Origin: Euptelea pleiosperma | Lineage: Eukaryota > Streptophyta > Magnoliopsida > Ranunculales > Eupteleaceae | Direction of reading: 5' to 3' | Length of the DNA stretch: 64,000 bases | NCBI GenBank assembly: GCA_035048495.1 | Contig: CM068547.1 | Coordinates: forward strand, 31,491,502 to 31,555,501 | Shown: piece by piece, positions 1 to 14,950 of the stretch | Layout: each line of letters opens with the position of its first letter | Position numbering within the stretch: position 1 is the stretch's first letter | The notes under the pieces: model-generated | Database searches by the model: none | What the model saw: the letters and a program-made list of their open reading frames with translations, nothing else | Told to the model about the DNA's origin: nothing | Program-made: the position numbers and the translations under genes

Positions 1-300
1 CGTAAAAATTGGGGTTCCCAGATTTTTTGGGCTCAGGCTCCGGTGTTACAGGATACAATATTAGCCACGTGGCACATTCTTAGAGGACTCTGACTGTATG
101 GATGTTTGGCCAATCCCTAAGTGGACCTACAAATCAAAACTCAGCCTGATTAGTGATTTTTAGGCGTTGGATTAGACTTATTTTCATGGGTTGATCTCAA
201 CTGTGAGAATTTGAGAGGTTTTAACAGGGTATACCTGAGATCTTTTCATTTGTCGAAAGTGACATTTTTGGTAGTAACGGTCCCCAACGGCCGAACGCCC
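1..300. repeat. Truncated foldback-element fragments
   Basis: No gene is seen. Positions 60-225 are one arm of a foldback family (here FB-1) that recurs through the window. Its signature is a CACGTGGCACA-type edge, then TATGGATGTTTGGCCAATCC, then a run ending GATTAGTGATTT. Positions 225-290 match one arm of another foldback element seen complete at 61187-61574. Both are broken copies lacking their second arm. Confidence 0.6.
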
Positions 301-371
301 TTTTAAAGGGCGTCTGTCAGTGAAAAACTCCCTTTAAAATGATGTTTTTCACTGACAGACGCCCTTTAAAA
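301..371. repeat. Perfect 28-bp inverted repeat (hairpin)
   Basis: Positions 301-328 and 344-371 are exact reverse complements separated by 15 bases, so transcribed RNA could form a long uninterrupted stem. The unit (TTTAAAGGGCGTCTGTCAG on one arm) recurs in degraded form at about 420-495, which suggests a miniature transposon built of repeated inverted units. It lies about 0.7 kb upstream of the eS6 start codon. Confidence 0.75.
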
Positions 372-654
372 TAACGTCTATCAGTTGTCAGACGGCAATC
401 AGAACCTGACATATGTTTTTTAAAAAGGCATTTGTTTCTGAAAAACACCCTTTAAAATGACGTTTTTCACTGACAGATGCTCTTTAAAAGGGCGTTTTCT
501 AGATAAAGATGTGACAAGTAATGTTTAGTTACTTTTTTTGGGATTTGAGAAAAGTTGTATTTTTTTTTGTAAATTATTTAAAATTTATTTTCTTTTAAGT
601 AATTTTCCAAAAAAAAAATGGCCTTTTTGTTTTCGTATTTTCCGTTTGTTTCAA

Positions 655-818
655 ATTTTAAATTTCAAAATTTGAATTTCAGCGCCCATTTTTCCGTTAT
701 TTTCCGTTTTCTTCCATTTTTGCCCCTGAGCATTTTTTTCGTTATAACGCCCGTTGTAACGGAAAAGCGGTAACGCTCCCAGACCATTATACCGTTATAA
801 CGGTCCCCTTTAAACCAT
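655..818. repeat. Partial hAT-like MITE (GTTATAACGG family)
   Basis: This is the right half of the family described at 36290-36707: the CAAAATTTGAATTTCAG core, the 'TTTTTGCCCCTGAGC' stretch, GTTATAACGG palindrome blocks and a terminal CCTTTAAACCATG. The left half is missing. It lies 250 bp upstream of the eS6 transcript region. Confidence 0.65.
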
Positions 819-944
819 GCTCTAAAGAATAAACCTTTTCTAGGGGCAACCATACGTGGTCCAAAAATCAAAGGCTTCTTTTAGTCAATAGCGTAAAACA
901 TAAGGGTATATTTGTAAAATCAGTTTAAGTTCACTACCTCTTGC

Positions 945-1015
945 AAACCCTATTCTTTACCTACAAAGAAGCCTAGAAGCTGATTTGTTCCTTCTTTCCA
1001 CTTCGCAAACCCTAA
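945..1015 (+). promoter_or_regulatory. Telo-box motifs before eS6
   Basis: AAACCCTAA at 1007-1015 is a plant telo-box, and a shorter AAACCCTA lies at 945-952. Telo-boxes close to the transcription start are characteristic of plant ribosomal-protein and other translation-related genes. The eS6 start codon follows at 1068. The position agrees with this role; the function is inferred from the motif. Confidence 0.6.
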
Positions 1016-1067
1016 CCGTAAATTCCAGAGAGGTTTCGCGAGCAGAGATCAGCTTTTGAAATCGGCC

Positions 1068-5817
<4,750 letters not shown>

Positions 5818-6424
5818 TGAGTTTTTTTAATTACAGTTTGGTATCCTTGGCAATTTTTCCGGCATTATGATCGCTCTACCAGAATCAATCGTACTTGCAT
5901 CGTGTTTTATTTATATTCTTACGATGCTCATGGAGAGTTTCTTTATTGATGACTTTGTTTTATTCCTTGTTACAGCACTGCTGTGGTGACTGAAGAACCA
6001 CCGATTAGTTTTTTTGCTTCAGAAATTCTCAATTTCTTTTTGGTAATATGAAATCATTTATTTTGATTGAGGATTTGGTTGATTTAAATAATCTAGCAGA
6101 ATGCTCTATGCTCAATTTAAATTGTTTATATTTCTGTTGACCCTCCAAATAAAAGTGATGGGTATAAGTTTTTGGATCATCAGGCTGGTGCAAAATTCGG
6201 GCTGGACATACAATCTTAAGGCTGTGTTTGGTGATCGACAAAAAGTTTTACAGAAAAAGGATTTGTATGTTAGAAAGTGTTGATACAGAAAAAAGTTTTA
6301 ACATTTATGCCCTATGCTGATTAAAGGATTCATATGTCAGTGGGTGTTGATACTGAAAAAGCTTTCTGACTTTTATGTGCAAAAATCATTTGTTGAAACT
6401 TGTTCAGGGCAACCATACAGAGCC
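5818..6424 (+). other. eS6 3' untranslated and intergenic sequence
   Basis: AT-rich sequence after the eS6 stop, presumably its 3' UTR followed by spacer. No coding potential beyond short random frames was found. A poly(A) site could not be placed from sequence alone. Confidence 0.4.
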
Positions 6425-6933
6425 TTAGGCCCTCCTTGGTCCGCTACACTTGGGTGCATTTTGCACTGTAGTGCATATGTAGTGACTTACGTTGCAATCA
6501 CTTACAATGCAAGTCACTTATAACTGTTTGGTTCATGCCCTATAAATAGATGCAAACGAAATTTAGCTGATTGGGTGGTAGTTCATTGCAAAAGAATGCA
6601 ATGGATTATTTTATTTCTTGATTTTATAAAAAAAAATGTACAATAAAATTATTATTGTTATCATGTTGTGTTTTATTATTATTATTATTTTTTGGAGGGG
6701 GAAAGCTTGGGGTTAAGCAGTCCCGACCAAAAAAATAAATAAATAAAAGATAAAAAAAATAATCACAGTTATTATTATTAATATTTTTCGGAAGAAAAAA
6801 TGTCGAGCTAATACAATGCACCCACTTGCATCAATTTTTGGGCTATACTTGCATCTATTTTGTTAAGGAGTTTGCAAGGGCTTGGAACCCACTTGCATGG
6901 CAGTTCATTTGCACACCTCCAACCAATCACTTA

Positions 6934-7882
6934 GGGTGCGTTTGATACGCGTGCAAATTGGGTGTGTAAATAGGTTTAAGCGTGCAATTATTTCCCATGC
7001 ATGTTTGGTTCGCGTGCATTCGGCGATTTGCACATGCACACGAACAAATTAATGCTCACCCTCTTTACGAACAAATTAATGCTCACCCTCTTTAGCAATT
7101 AGAAACCCATTTCACCTCCTGAGCAATTGTTTACACAACCTCCTTGTGCAAACAATTTGCAAAAGGTACAAATTAAAATCCAATATTTTCCCAAATCAAG
7201 CCCTATCTTTCAAAAAAACAAAAAACACAGAATTAATGGAAAAAGTGGCCTTGAAATTTAAATTTTAAAATTTAAAAAACTAAAAAAATGAAAAAAAAAA
7301 AAATAACAAAAAAATAAGGCCTTTTTCACAGTTTTTTTTTTTCAAAAAATAATGGTCATTATTTTCGTTACAACAAGAAATAATGATATTTTATTTTTTG
7401 ACCATTTTAATAATACATAACGTAACGGGGGGAGGTCCGAATCCATTACAACAGCCGTTATTTTTACCATAACGGATTCGGACCTCCCTCGTTACGTTAT
7501 ATACCATTAAAACGCTGAAAAAATATACCAAAAAATAATGACCATTATTTTTTGAAAAAAATTACAAAAAAAAAAATCCATTATTTCTGTTATTGTCCAT
7601 TATTTTTCGTTTTTAAAAATTTGAAATTCATATTCAACTATGCGAGGCCCATGTATTAAGTATGGAAAATTCGTTGTTTTTTTCTGTACTTAATATGTGG
7701 GATCCACATATTTTGTGCTTTCCTAAGTGAGCATGCGCACGAACCAAATGGTATTAAATATGAACAGTGCGTAAATTTTGAAATTTGCATATGCAAAGTT
7801 AGTGTGAACCAAACACAAGAAAATAATATGGGTGTACAAACCATTGCATACACAAACCATTGCACGCGTACCAAACAGACCC
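6934..7882. mobile_element. Tourist-like MITE nested in the outer one
   Basis: The termini GGGTGCGTTTGATACGCGTG and, inverted, GGGTCTGTTTGGTACGCGTG match closely, and TTA flanks both ends (6931-6933 and 7883-7885). Removing the element and one TTA rebuilds CAATCACTTACAATCCC, which matches the related outer elements elsewhere. This supports a genuine insertion. Its interior contains a head-to-head hAT-like palindrome (see 7410-7505). Confidence 0.75.
7410..7505. repeat. Head-to-head hAT-like MITE fragments
   Basis: A GTTACGTTAT/GGTCCGAATCC block of the hAT-like family occurs twice in opposite orientation around a central CCGTTATTTTTACC, making a long imperfect palindrome inside the Tourist-like element. 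Confidence 0.55.
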
Positions 7883-8439
7883 TTACAATCCCAAAATTGT
7901 GGCAAGTGAGTGCATTGCACTCAATTTGCAATTTGCAGTGAACCAAGCTAGGCCTTATTTGCAATGCAATTTGCGGTGAACCAAGCAAGGCCTTATTTTT
8001 TTCTATGCACATAAAAGCATTTATAGGAAAATTCTTCATCGTAACCAAACAGAGCTAAGAAGTTGGATTGACAAGTGTAATCTATTTAATGTGTCCACCA
8101 AATGGGTCGGGCGGCAAGGAGTGAAGGCTCATCTTATTTGCTTTGTAAATGTTTACAGTTTCAAACATTTTCTGTTGCTTGGTATTAACCCGTAAAATCA
8201 GTTGCAAATACTTTCCACCACTTGGGTGGAGGGTGCAATATAAATATTTTCCAAGTATTTGATGAATCCAAAATAGGAGATGGAGATCACCTACGAACAA
8301 TGTCAATGAATTGGATGATCACAACCAAAACGGAACAAATGGCTAAGAATCATGAGATGGTCCAGGCAAGTTGATTTTGGGCGGAAACCCAATTATCAAT
8401 TGGTCCGAGTAGAACTTTGCTGACCGCCCACAATTTGAG

Positions 8440-9310
8440 TCCGAGGAATACTTTTGAGGGACACTGACAGTATGGATGTTTGGCCAATCCCTAAGTTGAC
8501 CTACAAACTAAAAATCAGCCTGATTAGTGATTTCAAACCTTTTGATCTTTGTACCCCAAATAATGCCAAATTCCACGGTTAAAAATCAACCAATGAAAAT
8601 AACTTCAATATAACTTTTAGAAATCTATAATCATGTTATTTTTTTTTTTGTCTAGATGTCTATTTAGGAGTATAACTTTGCTGACCCTCCACAATGATTG
8701 CCCCCTATAACCGCGCACAATAAGAGTCACGTGACACATTTGTGGAGGATGCTTACTGTATGGATGTTTGGCCAATCCCTAAGCAGATCAACAAATCAAA
8801 AATCAACCTAATTAACGGATTTCATGGATTGATTTTAACCGTTGAATTTGAGCATCCAAGTGTTGGATTGGAGTCATTTTCATGGATTGATTTTAACCGT
8901 TGAATTTAAGCATTATTGACCATTATTTGCCATTATTAGGGTATTAGTATCTAGAGATGGGTCAGGCTTGAGGGACACCCATTTTTTACCCCCATTTTGA
9001 CAACCATTTCGGCATACCCACATAGAAGATGAATCAATGGCTGATTTTTGGTGAGGATGATCTCTATTGTGAGGAGATTATCCTCACAAAAATTCAAATC
9101 ATTTTGATATTCATAGACTGGTTTAGAAGTTGAAGAATTATGGACCGTCGATTCTTACCATGTAACTTGAAAACCCACATTTGATGGGGTTAGAAATTCA
9201 GAATGGGCTGATTTTTTTGTTGGGGTCTATATGGTGAGGAGATCATCCACACCAAAAATCAGCCATTGATTCATCTTCTATGTGGGTACACTAAAATGGG
9301 GGTTCCCCGA
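8440..9310. repeat. FB-1 fragments and a second foldback element
   Basis: FB-1 arms (TATGGATGTTTGGCCAATCC) occur near 8470 and 8758. From about 8985 to 9305 lies a different foldback type. Its outer arms read ACATAGAAGATGAATCAATG and the reverse complement, and the inner arms carry GAGGATGATCTC-type words. No gene is seen. Confidence 0.55.
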
Positions 9311-9365
9311 GCCCGGCCCTCCAAAGATTTGAAATCATTAAGGCCCATCTAGGGATTGACCAAAC

Positions 9366-9752
9366 CATGGTTTAAAAAATGGCCGTTGTAACGGATTCAG
9401 AACTCCCCCGTTACGTTATGAACAGTTAAAACGTTTTAAAAATAACGGCCTTTATTTTTCCATTTTAACGAAAATAACGACCGTTGTTTTCTGGTTTTTT
9501 TGTGAAAAAAGTCCATTATTTCCATTATTTTTTCTTAATTTCCATTATTTTTTGTTATTTTTCATTATTTTTTTATTTTTGAAAATTAAAATTGAATTTT
9601 CAAAATTTGAATTTCAGCGCCATTTTTTCCGTTATTTATGTTATTTTCTCATTATTTTTCGTTTTTACCCCTGAGCGTTACAATTCTTTACAACAGAAAA
9701 ACGGTAATGCCCCAGTCCATTATACCATTAGAAAAGCCCCCTTTAAAACTTG
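9366..9752. mobile_element. hAT-like MITE with 8-bp target duplication
   Basis: The element begins CATGGTTTAAAAAATGG and ends CTTTAAAACTTG. It is flanked on both sides by GACCAAAC (9358-9365 and 9753-9760). An 8-bp duplication with CA-starting inverted termini is characteristic of hAT transposons. It interrupts an FB-1 foldback: the flanks rejoin as ATTGACCAAACATCC. It carries GTTATAACGG-type blocks but no transposase. Confidence 0.75.
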
Positions 9753-10279
9753 GACCAAACATCCATACGATCAGCGTCTTCTAAACGTATACCACTTGGC
9801 ACATATTGTGGGCAGTCATCACAGGCGGTGAGTGAATTTTACTCTTCATCTAGGGGCCAAATATTATATATATTTTAACGAAGTTCAAGTCAAAAAGTAA
9901 ATGTTTGCAGCTGTTTTTGGCTGCAAACATTAGCAGCTCAAATCGTAAAAAAATATGGACTAAACAGAAAATATTTACCTACGTAAATAATTGTAGGGTG
10001 CAACCAAGCACCTAGAAATGCAAAAAACAAGTTGCAAATGTTTGCAAACAAATATTTACGGCGATACCAAGCAGGGCCTTAATAGAAAAATGGCCCTGAA
10101 ATTCACTATTATTCTCTAAGCAGGACTTTCTTACGTAAAACTTTTATTTTCACATCCTTTTCTACATAAAAGTTATCTCCATTGCATAGAACACATTTTT
10201 CTAGTCAAAATGGTATATTTGCATGAACAATTCTAAACGACAGAAAAATCTATTAATCAGGGCATTACCGTTTAAAACC

Positions 10280-10435
10280 ATTTAAACGACGTTATTTTAA
10301 ACCGTGGTTTTAGGTGCGAAAATCTAACTAATAGAGATCACCAAATTTGTAAGACTGTTACAATCTGTTATAACGGAAAAATGGTAACACCCCAAATCCG
10401 GTATACCATTATAACGGCCCTTTTTAAATCCCGGG
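10280..10435. repeat. Degenerate hAT-like MITE remnant
   Basis: TTTAAACC and CGTTATAACGG words in the family order, ending near GGCCCTTTTTAAATCC. Both ends are eroded. Confidence 0.45.
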
Positions 10436-10739
10436 AGAGATTAGGGTAGCAATCGTTAGCAACACACCCGGATTATTCTGGGTTGGGGATTTTGACCCAT
10501 GGGCTGGAAAATGATCGGGTTGGCACACCTAACCTGTCAGGTTTGAAAACCTAAATGCAATATTAATAAAAAAATAAAATATTTTTTTATGACTTCTGTT
10601 CTATTTCTGGCACAAAAGTGGCCATCCCAAGAAGAGATTAGTCTTCTAATCTCTTCAAATCTTCATCATAAAGAGATTTGATTTTGTGAAACAGAGGGCC
10701 CCTCCTCGGTCTTCATTTCTCATGGACCGTTCTTAGCTT

Positions 10740-11065
10740 AGGAAGAGTCATGATTCAAAGTCTCGGGATCGGAGGGCGCCGATTCCAATCCAGATCGCCC
10801 AAATATCATTCAGATCAGCAAGACGACCACAGTATCATTCAGATAAGTGGCTTCCGATCCCTATCTGAATCGTCCGATCTAGAACGTGATCGCCCGAGAC
10901 TTCAAACCATGGGAGGCATGGCTGAAAGTCTCGGCCGATCCCGATCTGGATCGGACCCCATCCAAACTAGGCTCTGTTTCGCCCGGAGATTACTGTTTTA
11001 AAAAGGAGTCTCACTTTGTCTCGGGCGAGATGGCCGGATCCCGAGACTTTCATCCTTGATGGGAG
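10740..11065. repeat. Inverted-repeat element, GTCTCGGGATCGG ends
   Basis: GATTCAAAGTCTCGGGATCGG-like sequence at about 10750 is mirrored near 11030-11055 (CCGGATCCCGAGACTTTC). The interior repeats GATCGG/CCGATC words. A related fragment lies at 25305-25420. The 83-codon open frame inside shows no recognisable protein and is treated as chance. Confidence 0.5.
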
Positions 11066-11298
11066 GAAAGTTGAGTGGGTTCAGGGTTCGGGCCATCCAG
11101 TCATGCATCTCTGTTTGAGCTCAAAAAGATATTTCCACTTGTTTCGGCACCAATGAGCACCACATAAACTTGGCAAGGTGGGCCACACATGATTTTGAAA
11201 GGGAATATTCCAAAACAGTAATTGAGCCCCACGGCACTGTATATGTGGCGCTTTCTGGTGCCATAACTTGGAAGCACAATATCTTACTTTTATGGGAA

Positions 11299-11721
11299 TT
11301 TTAGTAACACCCCCCTGAAATTTGATAGTAATTAGTAATAACCCTTTATACTTTGAAACCTAAAGAATACATCCCTTGACCTAGTTTAACCATCATTTGA
11401 CTAAAACGTGACCATAATATAATACTAACTTCAACCAATGTTAAACTAAGTCAAGGGGGGTAATCCTAAAGTTTGAAAGTATAAGAGGATATAACCAATG
11501 GCTCAGGCGGCTCCGAGCTAGTTTTCTGACCCTCTCGGGAGCTGGATTTGGGGCCATGGATTTCGAGAATCCAACTGTGGTTGAAAGAGTGAATGCCAGC
11601 TCAGCACTAGTAGATTCTCGGAATCCAAGGCCCGAGCCTGAGAGGGGTCAGAAAAAAGGGGAGCACCTAAGCCCGACCCATAACTAATTACTTTCAAATT
11701 TCAAGGGGGTGTTACTAAAAT
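11299..11721. mobile_element. TIR MITE (TTTTAGTAACACCCCC ends) carrying a nested MITE
   Basis: The left arm TTTTAGTAACACCCCCCTGA (continuing AATTTGA.AGTAATTAGT) is mirrored at the right end at 11682-11721. Partial copies occur near 11750, 18962, 26300 and 60475. The right portion is split by another foldback element at about 11503-11680. Confidence 0.6.
11503..11680. mobile_element. Foldback MITE (GAGCC / GGATTTC type), nested
   Basis: The arms read GGCTCAGG..., CTGACCCCTCTCGG-like and TGGATTTCGAGAATCCAACG, then the mirrored order. The same family is complete at 19800-20012, 26408-26625 and 44585-44800. Pieces also lie near 38450, 40340 and 49870. Confidence 0.6.
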
Positions 11722-11919
11722 ACACTGGATCCCAAAAAGTTTTAGAGTAATTTCGTAATACCCCCTTATTCAAAAGTATTTTGTAACACCCCATTGTACT
11801 TTGAAACTAAGAGATTACCCCCTTTGACCACGTTCGACTGTCATTTACCAGCGTTGGAACGTCACGTACATCCCATGCCGGTTATCTCTGTTGGAAATGG
11901 ACTACAATGCAAGGTTTAG

Positions 11920-12170
11920 AAATGATGGCCAGGACTGCTCCAAGATGCGAGAGGTTCTGAGTTCAACTCTCGTTGGGGCCACCCATGGAAGAGTACAATA
12001 AGTGTCTCAGTCCACATCAAAACTCTCCCGGACTACTTGGCACGTTTATAGCCACGCTAAGCTAGCGGGCAGGGCCCGCATGGGGTGATTTCTACTGCCA
12101 TGGCAACCACAGCACATGGAGGAAACCTGCCCACGGTGGATTGAACCCCCACGGCCTCCCACTAAAAGAG
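11920..12170 (+). repeat. Possible tRNA-derived SINE remnant
   Basis: A TGGCCAGGACTGC A-box-like stretch is followed by GAGTTCAACTC, a B-box-like word, and on the minus strand GGGGTTCAATCC appears near 12135. The boundaries are unclear, and an alternative is chance similarity. Confidence 0.3.
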
Positions 12171-13055
12171 TAGTGATCAGTTGAGTGTTTTTGGATGTAA
12201 ACACGGCACACTTACGTGCACGCACATACATCTATATGATATCAAATATTGGTTGAGAGAGAGATTAAATATATTGGTATATAGAAGCCTATCACCCTCA
12301 AAGACTGATTATACAGGAAGACGACCCCGTCAAATCGGATGTCATGACGGTGGTGTCGTATAAGGTTAGAAGCAATTTTTACGGTCAAGCTTTAGCGTTT
12401 TGTATGCTTGATGAAATGTGTAAGTGAGCCTGACCCACTTTTGATTAAGCGATTTTTACATGTTCCCTTCTCCCAAGCTACCAAAGGAGTAGTGTGCTCT
12501 TTAGGGAAGGGGTGGTGTCCTGACCTTCCTCATGGCCAACACATCCAAAGTCAGCACAACTATCCAAAGTATGATCTTACGGCAACAGTGGCTGACAGTG
12601 CCAAGCTGGCATTCACGTCATCAAAACTTAACCCCCATTGGATTTCATGAAATCCACAGGCGAGAGCACGAGTGAAAATATGTGTCAGAAATTTGTGTCC
12701 GAGGATCCTGACCCTTCTCAATTTTGTAACTAAGTTGTCCAAAGCCTAGACTCTGGGTTGGGGTCGAGCATGCAAAAAGTTCATCTACCCTTCTGTGGAA
12801 GTGGTAATCTCAGAGTTTGATGGGTTTTAATCCATGGTTCCATACTAGAACTATTTCTATCTACCCTAAAAACTCATATATTAGGAACCCTTATTTGATC
12901 AAGCATCTGTTACTACAAAATAATCAGCAAAGCTAATAAGACTATCTGGTTCCTCTCAAATGGTACCCCTGGAGCCAGATCACAGAATTACCTGTACTAA
13001 GCTCTAGGCAGCCCAGCCACAGGTCTCAAAGCATCATCCATGCTCATCCTTGTGC
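12171..13055. other. Intergenic, no gene recognised
   Basis: Open frames of 60-80 codons occur, but none resembles a known protein or shows consistent splice signals. No clear repeat family was recognised here. Confidence 0.4.
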
Positions 13056-13059
13056 GTTG

Positions 13060-13345
13060 TCACACACACCTGTCCCAATTGGTAATGAAATATGCAAGTG
13101 AGTCCACGCAAATCGGATGCAAAGCACTCACTTGCCACGGTTTTGGGATTACAAGTGATTGGTTGGGGGCGTGCAAATGAGCTGGCGTGCAAGTGGTTGC
13201 CAAGCCCTTGTAAACTCTTTAAGAAAATGGATGCAAGCATGTGCAGCCCAAAGATTGAGGTAAGGACGCAACTCACCACATTTGCACTGGAGTGCAAAAT
13301 GCATCCTAGTGCAGCGAACCAATCAGGGATCTCTAGAGCAGGATA
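13060..13345. mobile_element. Tourist-like MITE copy (TGCA-rich family)
   Basis: Reverse-orientation relative of the outer element at 6428-7954. It carries GTGAGT...GCAAAGCACTCACTTGCC, CAAGTGATTGGTTGGGGG and a terminal GCAGCGAACCAATCAGGG. It lacks the nested insertion, so it shows the uninterrupted structure. The overlapping 111- and 97-codon open frames on opposite strands are by-products of this repeat. Confidence 0.6.
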
Positions 13346-14950
13346 TGCAGAATTAGCAGCAACCATCACAATGCATTGTATCTAGCATTCTCAGAAGATT
13401 TTGGTATCACATTTCCATCATACTTCAGTCTAGCGTCAAGAAATTAAATGTCCAACTACTACAAAGACGGAGATTTCCTTCTTAGAATTGATAACCAAGC
13501 CAAATCCATCATTCAATAGTATTTTCTTAACCCAAAAAAAATACTTTTGATAACAGCACTAAGGATCTCAAATGCAGATTCGCTGCTGCGGTAAGCAGAG
13601 CATATGGAGTCCTAGAAGGTTAAGCTCAAATATTACGATAAAGCACTGCAGTGCACAGCTCATCTAGGAAACCTAGACCCAACGCGAAACCTTGACCAGA
13701 ATGTGGTTACAGTAGTGGAATATTTGGAAGCCACAGATGAGGAGTGAAGACTTTCTTACCTTCCATTAGTCTGCTTTTCTACCCAGACATTTGGGATATA
13801 CCAATTGAAAGAGACAACATGCTATAGATGCGAGGCAGAGTGCAACCATGCAACGAGTATAGATTCTGGTAGAGGAGGCTGAGAGAGATGTTCTTCCCAT
13901 TGTCATTCACAGGTGCTCCAGCATATGCTGTAGAGTACTAGAGTGAGCTGTGTATGGCTCTCAGAGCCTTAATTACTACAAAACCTGTTTCCCCTAAAAA
14001 ACAACTGGACTGACACTTCGGCATCGAGACAACTAGGGTGCACCAGAACAGACCCAAAAAATTGTTTTCCCATCACAAACACGTCTCTCACATCCTATAT
14101 CCTGCATCAGGATAACAACTTCCTCATTTGTTTTAAAATATGATGCCTGTGTCGCTCTTACTTATTAATGGCATTTTGAATAGCTTTATTTAACCTTAGA
14201 ATATAGCTATTCGAGGTTTATTATTGTCGCTTTTATAATGTCTCTTACTCATTATTGTAGCTTTTATTTAACCTAGAATAGCTTATTATTATTTAACTAT
14301 GATCTAGGGAGAAAAGATGAAATAAATTGACTTTTTTAAGATACACCAGCATATGCATGTGAGGCGCACGCCTCTGACACAAGGCGTTAAAAAAGGTGTA
14401 ACAAGCATGAAGCATATACCTGACAAGCTTCCAAGTTTTTTTTATAAGCCTAAGAAATTCCTGAGGCGAGCCTCAAAGCTGCCTTTTAAAACATTGCCTG
14501 CAACCAGGTATGAACAACTAAACATGAACAACCAAATCTCAGCTTCAAACAGTGAAGAAACCAATATGCGAAAACGAAACAGAACGCATACAATGTGACA
14601 GAGTGATCATAGAGAACATTCTAATATATATTAGGAAACTACGAAAAATAGTGACAGTGTTCCATCCATTAAATTCAAAACCTTCTATCTATCATCAAGA
14701 AAAATAAACCAATATATCAGATTAGATTCAGAAACCTGTATGATTGTGTATCAGCTTTAGGTTCAGAACCTCAATTCATCCAAAGAAGCATATATTATTA
14801 TCTATCAGATCTTTGAAGATACCTGTTACTGAGTCACATGGAAACAAATAAGGGTGTATCTCTGTTCTCCATCCCTCACAAAAGCATCTCTTCTGGAAAT
14901 ATGAGGTGTTGCCATCGAAATCTGCCTCGGAAAGATAATTACTACCTGGG
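13346..14950. other. Spacer downstream of the purine gene
   Basis: No gene is recognised. The part nearest 14950 is presumably the 3' UTR of the minus-strand amidophosphoribosyltransferase. AT-rich short repeats (CTTATTATTATTTAAC-like) lie around 14150-14300. Confidence 0.4.

Larger units (their letters stand above)
6428..7954. mobile_element. Tourist-like MITE, outer element of a nest
   Basis: The ends are GGCCCTCCTTGGTCCGC and, inverted, GGCCTAGCTTGGTTCAC, with TTA on both sides (6425-6427 and 7955-7957). A 3-bp TTA/TAA duplication with GG...TTGGT termini is typical of PIF/Harbinger-derived Tourist elements. The interior is rich in TGCA/TTGCA words. A second Tourist-like element (6934-7882) has inserted into it; without that insert the element is about 0.58 kb. 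Related copies lie at 13060-13340, 28815-28960, 34790-34880, 46500-46990 and 59295-59430. Confidence 0.7.

Noticed and set aside
7656..8048. 130-codon minus-strand frame
   Set aside because: It spans the right end of two nested Tourist-like elements; the sequence is repeat-derived and matches no protein family known to me.
10750..11001. 83-codon Arg/Ser-rich frame
   Set aside because: It is inside an inverted-repeat element with repeated GATCGG words; the RS-like composition follows from the repeat.
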